A stretch of 59,739 nt of DNA from an uncultured Clostridia bacterium (GTDB lineage Bacteria; Bacillota; Clostridia; Christensenellales; Borkfalkiaceae): contig CAMWIW010000009.1 in assembly GCA_947174415.1 (NCBI GenBank), positions 1-59,739 on the forward strand, read 5' to 3'. Below the pieces are notes generated by a model. The model had not been told where the DNA came from and did no database searches. It saw nothing but the letters and a program-made list of their open reading frames with translations. The translations under genes and the position numbers were made by a program. Shown here piece after piece: positions 1 to 7,813 of this stretch (position 1 is its first letter; each line of letters begins with the position of its first letter).

Positions 1-344
1 GCCATTTGAACTATTCGTCTAAATTGAACGTGGCAAACACGCTAACGAGCGTTTTTGGTGGCGAAACTATGGTTTCAGGGAAACAAGAATCCACCGAAGC
101 ACAGGCCTTGCTAACGGCTCTCTTTCGCGGATCGGAACACAAACAAGCAGACGGCTTAACAAAGCCCGTAAAAGCCATTACAAACGAGATTACGCCCGTT
201 TTTGACGAGGGACTCGATGAGACGGATAAAACAGATTTCGATGACGATTTAACCGTTTTAAAATACAAACAGGCGAAAGCTGATATGGAACGGCTCGGCT
301 TTACCGACTATGACGAATATCTTGACTATCTCGAATTTACTTAA
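1..344 (+). CDS. hypothetical protein, 5' end outside window
   Basis: The reading frame is open from the window edge and ends at a TAA at 342-344. No start with a ribosome binding site is visible, so this is probably the C-terminal part of a longer protein; a TTG at position 6 is the first possible start in view. The visible 112 or so residues are hydrophilic and acidic, with runs of Asp/Glu in the middle and a C-terminus ending in a Tyr/Asp-rich stretch (DYDEYLDYLEFT). No membrane segment, signal peptide or catalytic motif is seen and I do not recognise a family. It faces the unknown gene at 386-1060, and both lie on the 3' side of tRNA-Ser, where integrated elements are often found; a link to such an element is only a guess. 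A competing minus-strand frame at 11-268 looks like a shadow. Confidence 0.45.
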   Translation, partial: HLNYSSKLNVANTLTSVFGGETMVSGKQESTEAQALLTALFRGSEHKQADGLTKPVKAITNEITPVFDEGLDETDKTDFDDDLTVLKYKQAKADMERLGFTDYDEYLDYLEFT

Positions 345-385
345 AGGAAAGTTGCAAGGAAAAACGATATGGAAATGTAAAAGAT

Positions 386-1060
386 TTATTCTTTTAAATA
401 AGCATCAAATGTCTTATAACAACTATTAAAGTTCCTAATCAAATCATTAATTGAAATCCCCATATCATTATATATTATGTTTTTATTCTTATCTTTTTTA
501 GAAGATACGGTAAACACGCACGGCTCATTTTGACCTATCCTAATATAGATTGGATTAACCGCACTATGCTTTAATGAATTTGAAAGATTGTTTACAGTTT
601 TCAAATAGTCAAGGTGTGCTTTAAATTCTGAAAATTTGTCTATTTGGTTAATAAGTTCTCCGATACTTTCAAGAGGAGTTCCTGTATCGTTAAATTTTTG
701 TTTTGCAACACAGTAGAGCGCAATACAATCATCGATTAGCTTTCTTAAATGCATAATTAATTCTTCTTGCTGAAATAACGAATAAGTTAATTTATGCTCC
801 CATTCTCTATGAGCTATATTTGATTGCATAAATTTTTCAGGGGTTGAATTATCAAATTTAGGAGAATTAATGGTTTCCTGCCAATATTTATGTTGTGTAG
901 GAATAACAATTCGATTTAAGTACAGCATTCGATTTATCATGGACATATGCTTTAATGAAAAGCTCAAGAACAAATTATACTTTGGCTCAGAATATTTAGG
1001 AGGTAAATATCTGGAATTGTACTCATCGCAGACAATATCAATTATTTCTATTAGTTCCAT
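386..1060 (-). CDS. hypothetical mostly helical protein, possibly HEPN-like
   Basis: A 224-residue protein. The frame is open farther upstream, but that extension runs through tRNA-Ser and is spurious (it gives the peptide [19 protein letters not shown], a translated tRNA). The ATG at 1060 is preceded by AGGAAAAAGGAATTACTACA, which holds a usable RBS. The protein looks largely alpha-helical, has no signal peptide or clear membrane segment, and carries an Asn-Ser-Leu-Lys-His stretch near residue 170 that recalls the R/N-x4-6-H motif of HEPN ribonucleases; this resemblance is weak and I do not assign a function. Its A+T content is clearly above that of the genes from 1.7 kb onward, which together with its place next to a tRNA 3' end suggests acquired DNA. 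It ends 41 bp from the convergent gene at the window edge. Confidence 0.7.
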   Translation of the reverse strand: MELIEIIDIVCDEYNSRYLPPKYSEPKYNLFLSFSLKHMSMINRMLYLNRIVIPTQHKYWQETINSPKFDNSTPEKFMQSNIAHREWEHKLTYSLFQQEELIMHLRKLIDDCIALYCVAKQKFNDTGTPLESIGELINQIDKFSEFKAHLDYLKTVNNLSNSLKHSAVNPIYIRIGQNEPCVFTVSSKKDKNKNIIYNDMGISINDLIRNFNSCYKTFDAYLKE

Positions 1061-1137
1061 TGTAGTAATTCCTTTTTCCTTGGTATAAGTAATATTACAG
1101 CTCAAATTGCTATTTGTTAAGCTAATTTGAGCTGTAA

Positions 1138-1225
1138 TGGCGGAAGGAGAGGGATTCGAACCCCCGGAAGCTTTCACTTCAACGGTTTTCAAGACCGCCG
1201 CATTCGACCGCTCTGCCATCCTTCC
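1138..1225 (-). tRNA. tRNA-Ser (UGA), CCA encoded
   Basis: On the minus strand the sequence folds as a tRNA with a long variable arm: acceptor GGAAGGA pairs with TCCTTCC, the D arm contains GGCAGAGCGGTCGAATGC, the anticodon loop is CTTGAAA giving UGA (codon UCA), and the T arm contains GGTTCGAATCC. The long class II variable arm fits serine. The 3' CCA is present in the DNA (1138-1140). Part of this gene (1188-1220) is duplicated exactly at 1469-1501. Confidence 0.95.
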
Positions 1226-1468
1226 GTGTGGAAATATTAAGTTGTGAGGCGCAAAATCAAGAGAAAATGATTTTGTAGAAAAGTTTGTAGAATTCTACGT
1301 TTTAGCGTTTTTGTTGTAGAAATTCTTAACCGATTGATTGCTCACGATAATCTGCCGAAAACATATCGTTTTAGTCCGAAAATCAAGCGATTGGATAAGT
1401 TTCAAAGCAGTCAAGCAATCCTGTTGTAGAAAGATTTAGGGGAATAAACCCATCGAAATCAATCGCAT

Positions 1469-1501
1469 TTCAAGACCGCCGCATTCGACCGCTCTGCCAT
1501 C
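1469..1501 (-). repeat. tRNA-Ser fragment, exact 33-bp duplicate
   Basis: These 33 bp are identical to 1188-1220 inside tRNA-Ser and cover its D arm and the 5' side of the anticodon arm. The T arm, variable arm and 3' half are missing, so it is not a working tRNA. It leads directly into the tandem repeat that follows. Typical integration scars at tRNA genes duplicate the 3' half, so a 5'-half copy is unusual. Confidence 0.85.
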
Positions 1502-1673
1502 TCTGCAATTATTTATTAAGTTTTATCGGAGCGGGCGAATGCGGAGCATTCGTCGTACCGAAGGCATAGCCTTACCGCTCTGCCATCTCTGCAATTATAT
1601 TATTAAGTTTTGTCGGAGCGGGCGAATGCGGAGCATTCGTCGTACTGAAGGCATAGCCTTACCTCTCTGCCAT
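1488..1673 (-). repeat. 86-87 bp tandem repeat with tRNA-derived start and two mini-hairpins
   Basis: Two near-identical units begin at 1488 and 1574, and a third, truncated copy begins at 1661 (periods 86 and 87 bp). Each unit starts with a piece of the tRNA-Ser D arm (ACCGCTCTGCCAT on the plus strand), then an AT-rich stretch, then two short palindromes: GAATGC-GGA-GCATTC and AAGGC-ATA-GCCTT. The second unit differs by only a few substitutions and one or two indels. No open frame of interest spans it. The rest of the 1226-1731 gap holds four TTGTAGAA words (1270-1430) and no gene that I can see. Confidence 0.8.
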
Positions 1674-1731
1674 ACTTCCATATAAAAAGCATACCTATTT
1701 TAACAAACTTGAAGTCGCGTGTCAATTTGTT

Positions 1732-2475
1732 TTACTTTTTATTTTCAATTTCGTTCGCGTTTAATTTAAACTGATTGTCTATAATCTTTTTAAAGGAAAA
1801 TTCCCTTCTTATATAGTCAATCTTGCCCGAGGCGAAATAACTGTAAACGTTATTATCCGACGCGTATATACAGTGGTCGTACAAAACCACGTTGTTTATA
1901 CTGCATATCGCTTGCAGCTCTGCGGTAAACCTGTTGTCGTTAGCGGACGGAGTTGAATTCCCGCTTAAATGATTGTGAGCGACTAAAAGTCCGTAAGGGC
2001 ACGCGGTCGCGATAACGTTAGCTATTTTGCTGGTCCTCACCTCTACTTTGTTGCTTTCGGTGTCGGTATACGAAAAAATTCTTTTCAGCTTGCCGTTCTT
2101 TTCAAGGCAATAGAATTCCAGAACTTCCTCTGTCCGTCCGCGCATTCTGACAGCGGTAAAAGACTTAAAGTCCTCGAAATTTTTCAGAACGGCTATACCC
2201 GCATTAATCATTTGTATGCGCTTGGTGCAAAGGTCCACGCATTTAAGATAAAGCGCAACCTCCCTTCCGACGCCTTTTATTGTTTGGAGTTGCCCGATGT
2301 CAGCGTCGAATACGCCCGCAAGCGAGCCGAAAGAGTCGATAAGTTCGTGTGCAATCGGATTGGTATTCTTACGCGGAATTCCGTTAAAAAGTAAAATTTC
2401 CAACAGCTCGTGGTCGAATATGGTGTTATCCGATACCAATTTATCGTACATTCTTTGTCTGTGTCCTTCGTGCAT
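1732..2475 (-). CDS. radC: RadC-like JAB/MPN domain protein
   Basis: A 247-residue protein of the RadC family (JAB/MPN+ metalloprotein fold, often called a DNA repair protein, although its role is unsettled). The N-terminal part holds a helix-hairpin-helix-like stretch (IKGVGREVALYL near residue 67). The C-terminal domain has the JAMM-type metal ligands: Glu116 (in EEVLEF), His167 and His169 in HNHLSGNSTPSANDN, and Asp180. Length fits the family. The start at 2475 is preferred because GGGAG lies 7 nt upstream; a longer frame reaching 2580 has no RBS. The gene is divergent from the phosphatase gene at 2637. The usual HNHPSGDPTPS motif reads HNHLSGNSTPS here, a mild divergence that keeps all metal ligands. 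Confidence 0.88.
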   Translation of the reverse strand: MHEGHRQRMYDKLVSDNTIFDHELLEILLFNGIPRKNTNPIAHELIDSFGSLAGVFDADIGQLQTIKGVGREVALYLKCVDLCTKRIQMINAGIAVLKNFEDFKSFTAVRMRGRTEEVLEFYCLEKNGKLKRIFSYTDTESNKVEVRTSKIANVIATACPYGLLVAHNHLSGNSTPSANDNRFTAELQAICSINNVVLYDHCIYASDNNVYSYFASGKIDYIRREFSFKKIIDNQFKLNANEIENKK

Positions 2476-2636
2476 ACTTATCTCCCTGCAACGCGATTTC
2501 CTTCCGCGCAACCGCCTGTATTTATATTTTAACATACTCCAATCAACTTGGCAAAGAAAAAAAGCAAAAATAGCTTGCAATTTCCCATAGTATAATTTAA
2601 AATATCACTACTATAATTAAAGACGATACGGAAAAA

Positions 2637-4160
2637 ATGAAATTGAAATTACCGAAAAGCATAGCTTTTTATATTTTCGGCGCGTTCGTGCTTGCCGAAG
2701 CCGCAATTTATATAATTTTTCAAATTTACGACTTCGCTTTCGGTGAAAATCTCATTTTTCTTAAATACGCAGGGATATTGTTATGCCTTGCTTTTGCTGC
2801 GGCGGGGATATTCTTTTACAAAAAAGACGGCGTTTTAGTTGCCGTTGCCCTCGTGTTTACCGCTATAAGCGACCTTTTTATTCTTGTTTTAAACACGTAC
2901 TACGAGGTTGGAATAAGCACTTTTATCGTCGTTCAGGTTATTCATTTTTTCAGGATATATTTAATAAGCGGTAAAAAGCCTTATATTTCCTTAGCCGTCC
3001 GCGCGGGCGTCGTAGTCGTTCTTCTTACCGTTTTGGGCGCGCTGGGAATGTTGAATTCACCCGTAGTGGTTCTTTCGAGCATATACTTCCCTCAGCTTTT
3101 AATTAACGCGGTTGACAGCGCGTTTTTGATTAAAATAAATAAAAAGTACATACTGTTATTCGTGGGGCTGGTGCTGTTCACCGTCTGCGATATATGCGTG
3201 GGCATTGACAATACGAGTACCCTCGGGTTAAATATTTCCGCGGATATTCAAAATTTCGTACACGGCACTATCTGGACCGTATATCTCCCCGCGCAAGTGT
3301 GCATCGTTCTTTCCGAGAGAAAGACGGAATACCGCCCGATTTTTACAAAAAAGGAGCACGCCGTGAATATTCAAAAGTTAAAATTACAAAAGCTGAACAA
3401 CACGCGTGATTTGGGCGGTTTCCCCGTGGCGGACGGGCGTAGCATAAAATACGGAAAACTGATAAGAAGCGGCAGGCTGTATAAGCTGCCTAAATTGACC
3501 CTCTCCCACCTTGAAAATCTCGGGGTTACCACGGTTGTCGATATGCGCAACGAGCGCGAAAGGCTCGACTACCCCGACAGCAAGATTTCGGGCGCAAGAC
3601 AGGTTAATTTGCCGATAGAGCTTTCGGGTGCGGAGGGAATTACTTACACCAAAAGCCTTGCAAAGGTCTGGCGTGAAGAGAGCAAGCGCATTAAAAGCGA
3701 GTTCGGCACGGCGGACGCGTATATGTTCGACGTTTACGAACGGTTGCTGTTTACCGAGAAGTCGCAAAGCACGCTTAAAGAGTTTTTCTCACTCGTTACG
3801 GCGGACGAGAACTGCTTTTTATGGCATTGCAGCGCAGGCAAGGACAGAACGGGCATTGCGGCTATGCTTTTAGAGGCGGTGCTCGGCGTTAACGAAGAAC
3901 TTATTATCGAAGACTACGTTATCTCCAACAAATTTCAGCGAAACAAGCACGTACTGCAAAAAGCGGGGCTGTTTATAGTTCCCGCCGCCCGCGACTTCAA
4001 AAGGATACTTTACGCGCTTATGATTGCAAAACCCGAATATATAAAGCACGCCATAGAAAAGATTAAAGAACGCTACGGCAGTATCTTGGAATACTGCAAA
4101 CAGGCGTTGGAATTGACCGACGAAAATATAGAGCTTCTGAAAAACAAATATCTCGAATAA
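2637..4160 (+). CDS. membrane protein: YhhN-like domain fused to tyrosine phosphatase
   Basis: A 507-residue two-part protein. Residues 1 to about 235 form seven or eight hydrophobic segments with spaced Asp residues (AISDLFILV, FTVCDICVG) and a late VYLPAQ stretch, a pattern I know from the YhhN/TMEM86 lysoplasmalogenase family. Residues from about 250 to 480 are a DSP-type tyrosine phosphatase of the bacterial Y_phosphatase3 kind: NTRDLGGFPVADGR, the SGRL segment, and the P-loop HCSAGKDR with His397, Cys398 and Arg404. The phosphatase half would sit in the cytosol if the last membrane segment exits inward. Phosphatases of this family act on phosphotyrosine or phosphoinositides; the substrate here is unknown. 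A -10 box TATAAT lies at 2612-2617 and the RBS is weak. A shared terminator separates it from glmS. Confidence 0.85.
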   Translation: MKLKLPKSIAFYIFGAFVLAEAAIYIIFQIYDFAFGENLIFLKYAGILLCLAFAAAGIFFYKKDGVLVAVALVFTAISDLFILVLNTYYEVGISTFIVVQVIHFFRIYLISGKKPYISLAVRAGVVVVLLTVLGALGMLNSPVVVLSSIYFPQLLINAVDSAFLIKINKKYILLFVGLVLFTVCDICVGIDNTSTLGLNISADIQNFVHGTIWTVYLPAQVCIVLSERKTEYRPIFTKKEHAVNIQKLKLQKLNNTRDLGGFPVADGRSIKYGKLIRSGRLYKLPKLTLSHLENLGVTTVVDMRNERERLDYPDSKISGARQVNLPIELSGAEGITYTKSLAKVWREESKRIKSEFGTADAYMFDVYERLLFTEKSQSTLKEFFSLVTADENCFLWHCSAGKDRTGIAAMLLEAVLGVNEELIIEDYVISNKFQRNKHVLQKAGLFIVPAARDFKRILYALMIAKPEYIKHAIEKIKERYGSILEYCKQALELTDENIELLKNKYLE

Positions 4161-4161
4161 T

Positions 4162-4198
4162 AAAAGCCGTCCGACAAAAATCAGTCGGACGGCTTTTT
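4162..4198. terminator. bidirectional intrinsic terminator
   Basis: A 14-bp stem (AAAGCCGTCCGAC with GTCGGACGGCTTT) closes a short A-rich loop, flanked by A and T runs. It sits between the convergent phosphatase gene and glmS and can serve both. Confidence 0.9.
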
Positions 4199-5968
4199 CT
4201 ATTCCACCGTTACGCTTTTTGCAAGATTGCGCGGCTTATCGATCTCCCTGCTGAGCACCGCAGCCGCCTTATAGGCAAGCATTTGTACCGCAACAGCCGA
4301 TAAAAGCGGGGATAAATATTTATCGCACTTCGGCAACACGACCAAGGGCAACTTGCCCGAAAACTTTTCCTTTACTCCCTCTAAACTCGTAATTACGGCA
4401 ACCTTTCCGCCGCGGGACAGAACCTGCTCCACCGCGTTTCCGCTCTTGCCTGCAAGCTCCTCGTCCGTGATAATTACTACGGAAGTAGTATTCACGTCTA
4501 TAAGCGCGAGAGTGCCGTGCTTTAACTCGCCCGAGGGATACCCCTCACCCGCTACGTAAGATATTTCTTTGAGTTTCAGACTGCCTTCTAAGGCTACGGC
4601 GTAGTCCAAATCTCTGCCCAAAAAATATACCCCGCTTGAAGACGCGCAAACGTGAGCAAGTGAACGCATATCCAAGCTTTCAAGCGTAAGCGTCAAAAGG
4701 TTTGGAATCAGTCTGATTTTTTCGGCGCAGTCCGCATAGAACTTTTCACCCGCAAGCACGGCCGCCGAGAGGTACAGCGCTGCAATCTGACCCGTGTAGC
4801 TTTTGGTTGCGGCAACGCAGATTTCAGGTCCTGCGGCAACGGGCACTGACACGGTAGCAATGCGCGTAAGCTCGGAACGGTGGGAATTGGTTACGGCGAT
4901 AACCTTTGCACCCAAAGACAGCGCAAGCCGAGCCGCCTCTACAGTGTCCGCCGTTTCGCCGCTTTGACTGACGGCAAACACTGCGGTGTGTTCGTCTATT
5001 ACGGGATTTTTATAGCGGAACTCTCCCGCCGTTTCGCACTCCGCGGGGATACGCGCAAAGCACTCTATATACCTCTTGCCTATCAGCGCGGCGTGATATG
5101 CCGTTCCGCAACCCGTAAGTATTACCCGCCTTACGCCCGCAAGCTCTTCCCTAAACCGCTCCTTTACGCCCTCGAACGCGCGGGCAGTTGCCTCAACCGA
5201 GAGGGGCGTTTCGTTCAGCTCTTTAAGCATATAGTGAGGATACCCGTCAAGCCCGAGACTTGCCGAAACCGCAAGATTCGGTTCTTCATTGCGTGTAACG
5301 GGGTTAAAAAATCTGTCGAAAATTTTTACGCTTTTTTCGGAAATTTCGGCTATATCGCCGTCCTCCAAAATAGTAATAGTATTGCAAAGCCCCGCAAGGG
5401 CGGGCTCGTCGCTTGCGCAGAAATTTCCGTCCGCGCCGTAACCTATGATAAGCGGGCTTTTGTGCCGCGCCACTGCTATTCTTTGCTCGCTTTCGCATAT
5501 CGCCATAAGCGCATATGACCCTTTAAGCAACTTTACCGTTTCACGTAAAGCAAAAACCAAATCGCCGCGGTAGTTTTTTAAAAGAAGATGGGCGACGACT
5601 TCGCTGTCCGTGTCCGAAACGAATTTAGCCCCGCCCGAAATCAGCTCGGCTTTAAGCTCGGCGTAGTTTTCGATTATGCCGTTATGAACTACGGCTATAC
5701 CGCCCGCGCAGTGGGGGTGAGCGTTTATATCCGACGGTACGCCGTGGGTTGCCCAACGCGTGTGCCCTATGCCCGTGCGGGAATGAATTTCTTTCAGCAA
5801 GGGCGCAAGTTTTTCCACCCTGCCCTGTTTTTTTATAAGCTGAATTTTTCCGTCCGAAAGAAAAGCCGCTCCCGCAGAATCGTAGCCGCGGTATTCAAGC
5901 CGTTTAAGTCCGCCCAAAATTATTTCGGCGGCATTGCCGCCGCCCACGTAACCGATTATTCCGCACAC
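4199..5968 (-). CDS. glmS: glutamine--fructose-6-phosphate aminotransferase (isomerizing)
   Basis: GlmS makes glucosamine-6-phosphate from fructose-6-phosphate and glutamine, the first step toward UDP-GlcNAc for peptidoglycan. The 589-residue protein starts at a GTG preceded by GAGG. The N-terminal glutaminase opens with MCGIIGY, so Cys2 becomes the catalytic N-terminal Cys, followed by RLEYRGYDSAG and HTRWATHG. Two SIS isomerase domains follow (about 270-580), with SQSGETADT, a KEISYVAGEGYPSGELKHG stretch, and the conserved C-terminus DKPRNLAKSVTVE. Length is close to the usual 600. It lies 10 nt after glmM, whose stop codon overlaps the glmS RBS, so the two are co-transcribed and coupled. 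With that spacing there is no room for a glmS ribozyme in front of this gene. Confidence 0.97.
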   Translation of the reverse strand: MCGIIGYVGGGNAAEIILGGLKRLEYRGYDSAGAAFLSDGKIQLIKKQGRVEKLAPLLKEIHSRTGIGHTRWATHGVPSDINAHPHCAGGIAVVHNGIIENYAELKAELISGGAKFVSDTDSEVVAHLLLKNYRGDLVFALRETVKLLKGSYALMAICESEQRIAVARHKSPLIIGYGADGNFCASDEPALAGLCNTITILEDGDIAEISEKSVKIFDRFFNPVTRNEEPNLAVSASLGLDGYPHYMLKELNETPLSVEATARAFEGVKERFREELAGVRRVILTGCGTAYHAALIGKRYIECFARIPAECETAGEFRYKNPVIDEHTAVFAVSQSGETADTVEAARLALSLGAKVIAVTNSHRSELTRIATVSVPVAAGPEICVAATKSYTGQIAALYLSAAVLAGEKFYADCAEKIRLIPNLLTLTLESLDMRSLAHVCASSSGVYFLGRDLDYAVALEGSLKLKEISYVAGEGYPSGELKHGTLALIDVNTTSVVIITDEELAGKSGNAVEQVLSRGGKVAVITSLEGVKEKFSGKLPLVVLPKCDKYLSPLLSAVAVQMLAYKAAAVLSREIDKPRNLAKSVTVE

Positions 5969-5978
5969 TTTATTTACC

Positions 5979-7319
5979 TCAACCGTTTTCGCGTATTTTG
6001 CTTTCTATTATCTTGCAAGCCAAAGCGCACAGCTCCTCGCTTTCGCCCTCGGCAGTAACGCGGATTAAGCGCTCCGTGCCCGAAGGGCGGACTATGAGCC
6101 GGACTTTAAGTTCTTTTTTAAGTTTATCCGCAAGGAAATCCACGCCCGCCATTGCCCGCTCTTTATCCGAAACGGGAATATTGAGCGAAGTTTGCGGTAA
6201 GTTCTTATAGCCCTTTAAAAGCCCGCGCAATCCGCCGTTTTCAACGATAGCTTCCATTAGCATTACGGCGGTAACGAGTCCGTCGCCCGTGGTTTCATAC
6301 TTTGAAAAAACTATATGCCCGCTGCGCTCCCCGCCCAAGACCGCGCCCGTTTTGGCCATAGTGTCGCATACGGTTTTATCGCCTACGTCGCAGACCTCGC
6401 AGGTTATCCCGCGGGCGGCAAGACTGTCTATAAACCCGCCGTTGGAAAGCACGGTGCAGACGACCTTGGAGTGAGCAAGCTCACCGCGCGAGATAAGGTA
6501 GTTTGCCAGAATATACATCTCTTCGTCGCCCGTGATAACGTTGCCTTCCCCGTCAACCGCGATGCATCTGTCCGCGTCGCCGTCAAAGGCAAAACCTACG
6601 TCGAGAGCGTTCTTTTTAACCAAATCGCACAGCGCGCCGATATGGGTAGAACCCACGCCGTCGTTCACGTTAGTTCCGTTAGGCGTATCTCCGATCATAT
6701 AAGTTTTAGCGCCGAGAGTTTCGAACACGCTGCGCGCTATCTGAAACGCGCTGCCGTTAGCGCCGTCCAAGCCTATTTTAAAGCCCTTATAAGAACAGGT
6801 CGCAAGGGAAATAAGATGCCCGACGTAGCGGTTTCTTGCCGCTATATAGTCCACAGTGCGCCCGATTTCCCGCCCGCTCGCAAATGGTACGTCCCTGCCG
6901 CCGAGAGCGGTAAAATCGCCGTCAAGATAGCTTTCGATTACAGCTATAACGCCGTCGTCCATTTTCTCGCCGCGGTCGTTTAAAAGCTTAATGCCGTTAT
7001 CGCAGTACGGGTTGTGGCTTGCAGAAACCATTATGCCGCAATCGAACCCGTCGCATCGGGTAACGTACGAGACGGAGGGAGTGGTGGTAACGTGCAGGAT
7101 ATAGGCGTCCGCGCCCACCGACGTGAGTCCCGATGCAAGTGAATATTCAAGCATATAAGAGGAAAGGCGCGTGTCCTTGCCTATGACGGCGCGGCACTTA
7201 CGACCAAGGCGAACACCGAAGTACCAGCCTAAAATTTTACCCACTTTAAAAGCCTGTTCGGCGGTAATAGTAACGCCTGCCTCGCCCCTGAAACCGTCTG
7301 TTCCGAAATATTTTCCCGT
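5979..7319 (-). CDS. glmM: phosphoglucosamine mutase, apparent ACG start
   Basis: GlmM converts glucosamine-6-phosphate to glucosamine-1-phosphate, the step after GlmS. The protein has the family N-terminus GKYFGTDGFRGEAG, the phospho-serine loop VSASHNPYCDNGIK, the metal site DGDADRC, the sugar-binding GERSGH, and the phosphate-binding RPSGTE near the C-terminus. Family members begin M-G-K-Y-F-G-T-D-G; here the codon where Met is expected is ACG (7317-7319), 5 nt after a perfect AAGGAGG. From that codon the protein has 446 residues, the normal length. The only conventional in-frame start is a TTG at 7370, with no RBS and 17 residues foreign to the family. I therefore place the start at ACG; a base-calling error or a recent ATG-to-ACG change would look the same. 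First gene of the glmM-glmS operon. Confidence 0.92.
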   Translation of the reverse strand, partial: TGKYFGTDGFRGEAGVTITAEQAFKVGKILGWYFGVRLGRKCRAVIGKDTRLSSYMLEYSLASGLTSVGADAYILHVTTTPSVSYVTRCDGFDCGIMVSASHNPYCDNGIKLLNDRGEKMDDGVIAVIESYLDGDFTALGGRDVPFASGREIGRTVDYIAARNRYVGHLISLATCSYKGFKIGLDGANGSAFQIARSVFETLGAKTYMIGDTPNGTNVNDGVGSTHIGALCDLVKKNALDVGFAFDGDADRCIAVDGEGNVITGDEEMYILANYLISRGELAHSKVVCTVLSNGGFIDSLAARGITCEVCDVGDKTVCDTMAKTGAVLGGERSGHIVFSKYETTGDGLVTAVMLMEAIVENGGLRGLLKGYKNLPQTSLNIPVSDKERAMAGVDFLADKLKKELKVRLIVRPSGTERLIRVTAEGESEELCALACKIIESKIRENG

Positions 7320-7762
7320 AAATGCCTCCTTCCCGCATATCGGCGGCTCTTCATTTGTGCGGAAAAACAAGTCAATTGAAATACATTTCAGCGGAGGCGC
7401 ATATATAAAAGAAGCGGCGTCCCCCTCCGCTAACGCAAAAAAAAGCGGAAAAACGGCAAATTTCCATTCGACAAATTTCGTCTTTTAGCCTCTTATTCCC
7501 CCTCCACCCGACTTTTTCCTGCCGTTCAGACGCATATGTTTTTAATTTTATATGTAAAAAATCTCAAATGCATAAAAATGCTTGCATCGTTAAAAATATC
7601 AGCCGCGGCAAATATGTGCGCCGCCGCAAAATCCGTAATAAAGCATATGCGCCGAAAAATATTTGTGTTACGGAACACACGACCTCCTCCACCGTCCGTT
7701 TGCCGCCTCCGCGCATATATCAAAAATGCCGTTATTTATGGCATATATGGGGTGCAATTGTA
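7320..7762. other. intergenic region with clustered GCATAT words
   Basis: This 443-bp gap between divergent glmM and ktrB holds no convincing gene; the small frames in it lack RBS and overlap each other. It does contain a cluster of GCATAT/ATATGC words at about 7335, 7400, 7531, 7639, 7711 and 7740, with another at 7779 in the ktrB promoter. Several are palindromic (GCATATGC). A GCGGAGG/CCTCCGC inverted repeat spans 7391-7430. It presumably holds the glmM promoter, but I could not pick a clear one. Confidence 0.4.
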
Positions 7763-7791
7763 TTGACAACGTAATTTGCATATGCTAAAAT
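7763..7791 (+). promoter_or_regulatory. sigma-A promoter for ktrB-ktrA
   Basis: TTGACA at 7763-7768, a 17-nt spacer, and TAAAAT at 7786-7791. The predicted transcript starts near 7798, giving a leader of about 16 nt. Confidence 0.8.
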
Positions 7792-7813
7792 TAAGCCAAT
7801 TTCGGATAACTAA

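Noticed and set aside
1061-1219. N-terminal extension of the 386-1060 gene ([19 protein letters not shown])
   Set aside because: It is a translation of tRNA-Ser and has no RBS; a well-known false extension.
4162-5968. Possible glmS ribozyme
   Set aside because: Only 10 nt separate glmM and glmS, and the sequence upstream of glmM shows no glmS-ribozyme-like core that I can recognise.
7520-7813. c-di-AMP (ydaO type) riboswitch in front of ktrB
   Set aside because: The promoter at 7763-7791 leaves a leader of about 16 nt, too short for a riboswitch.
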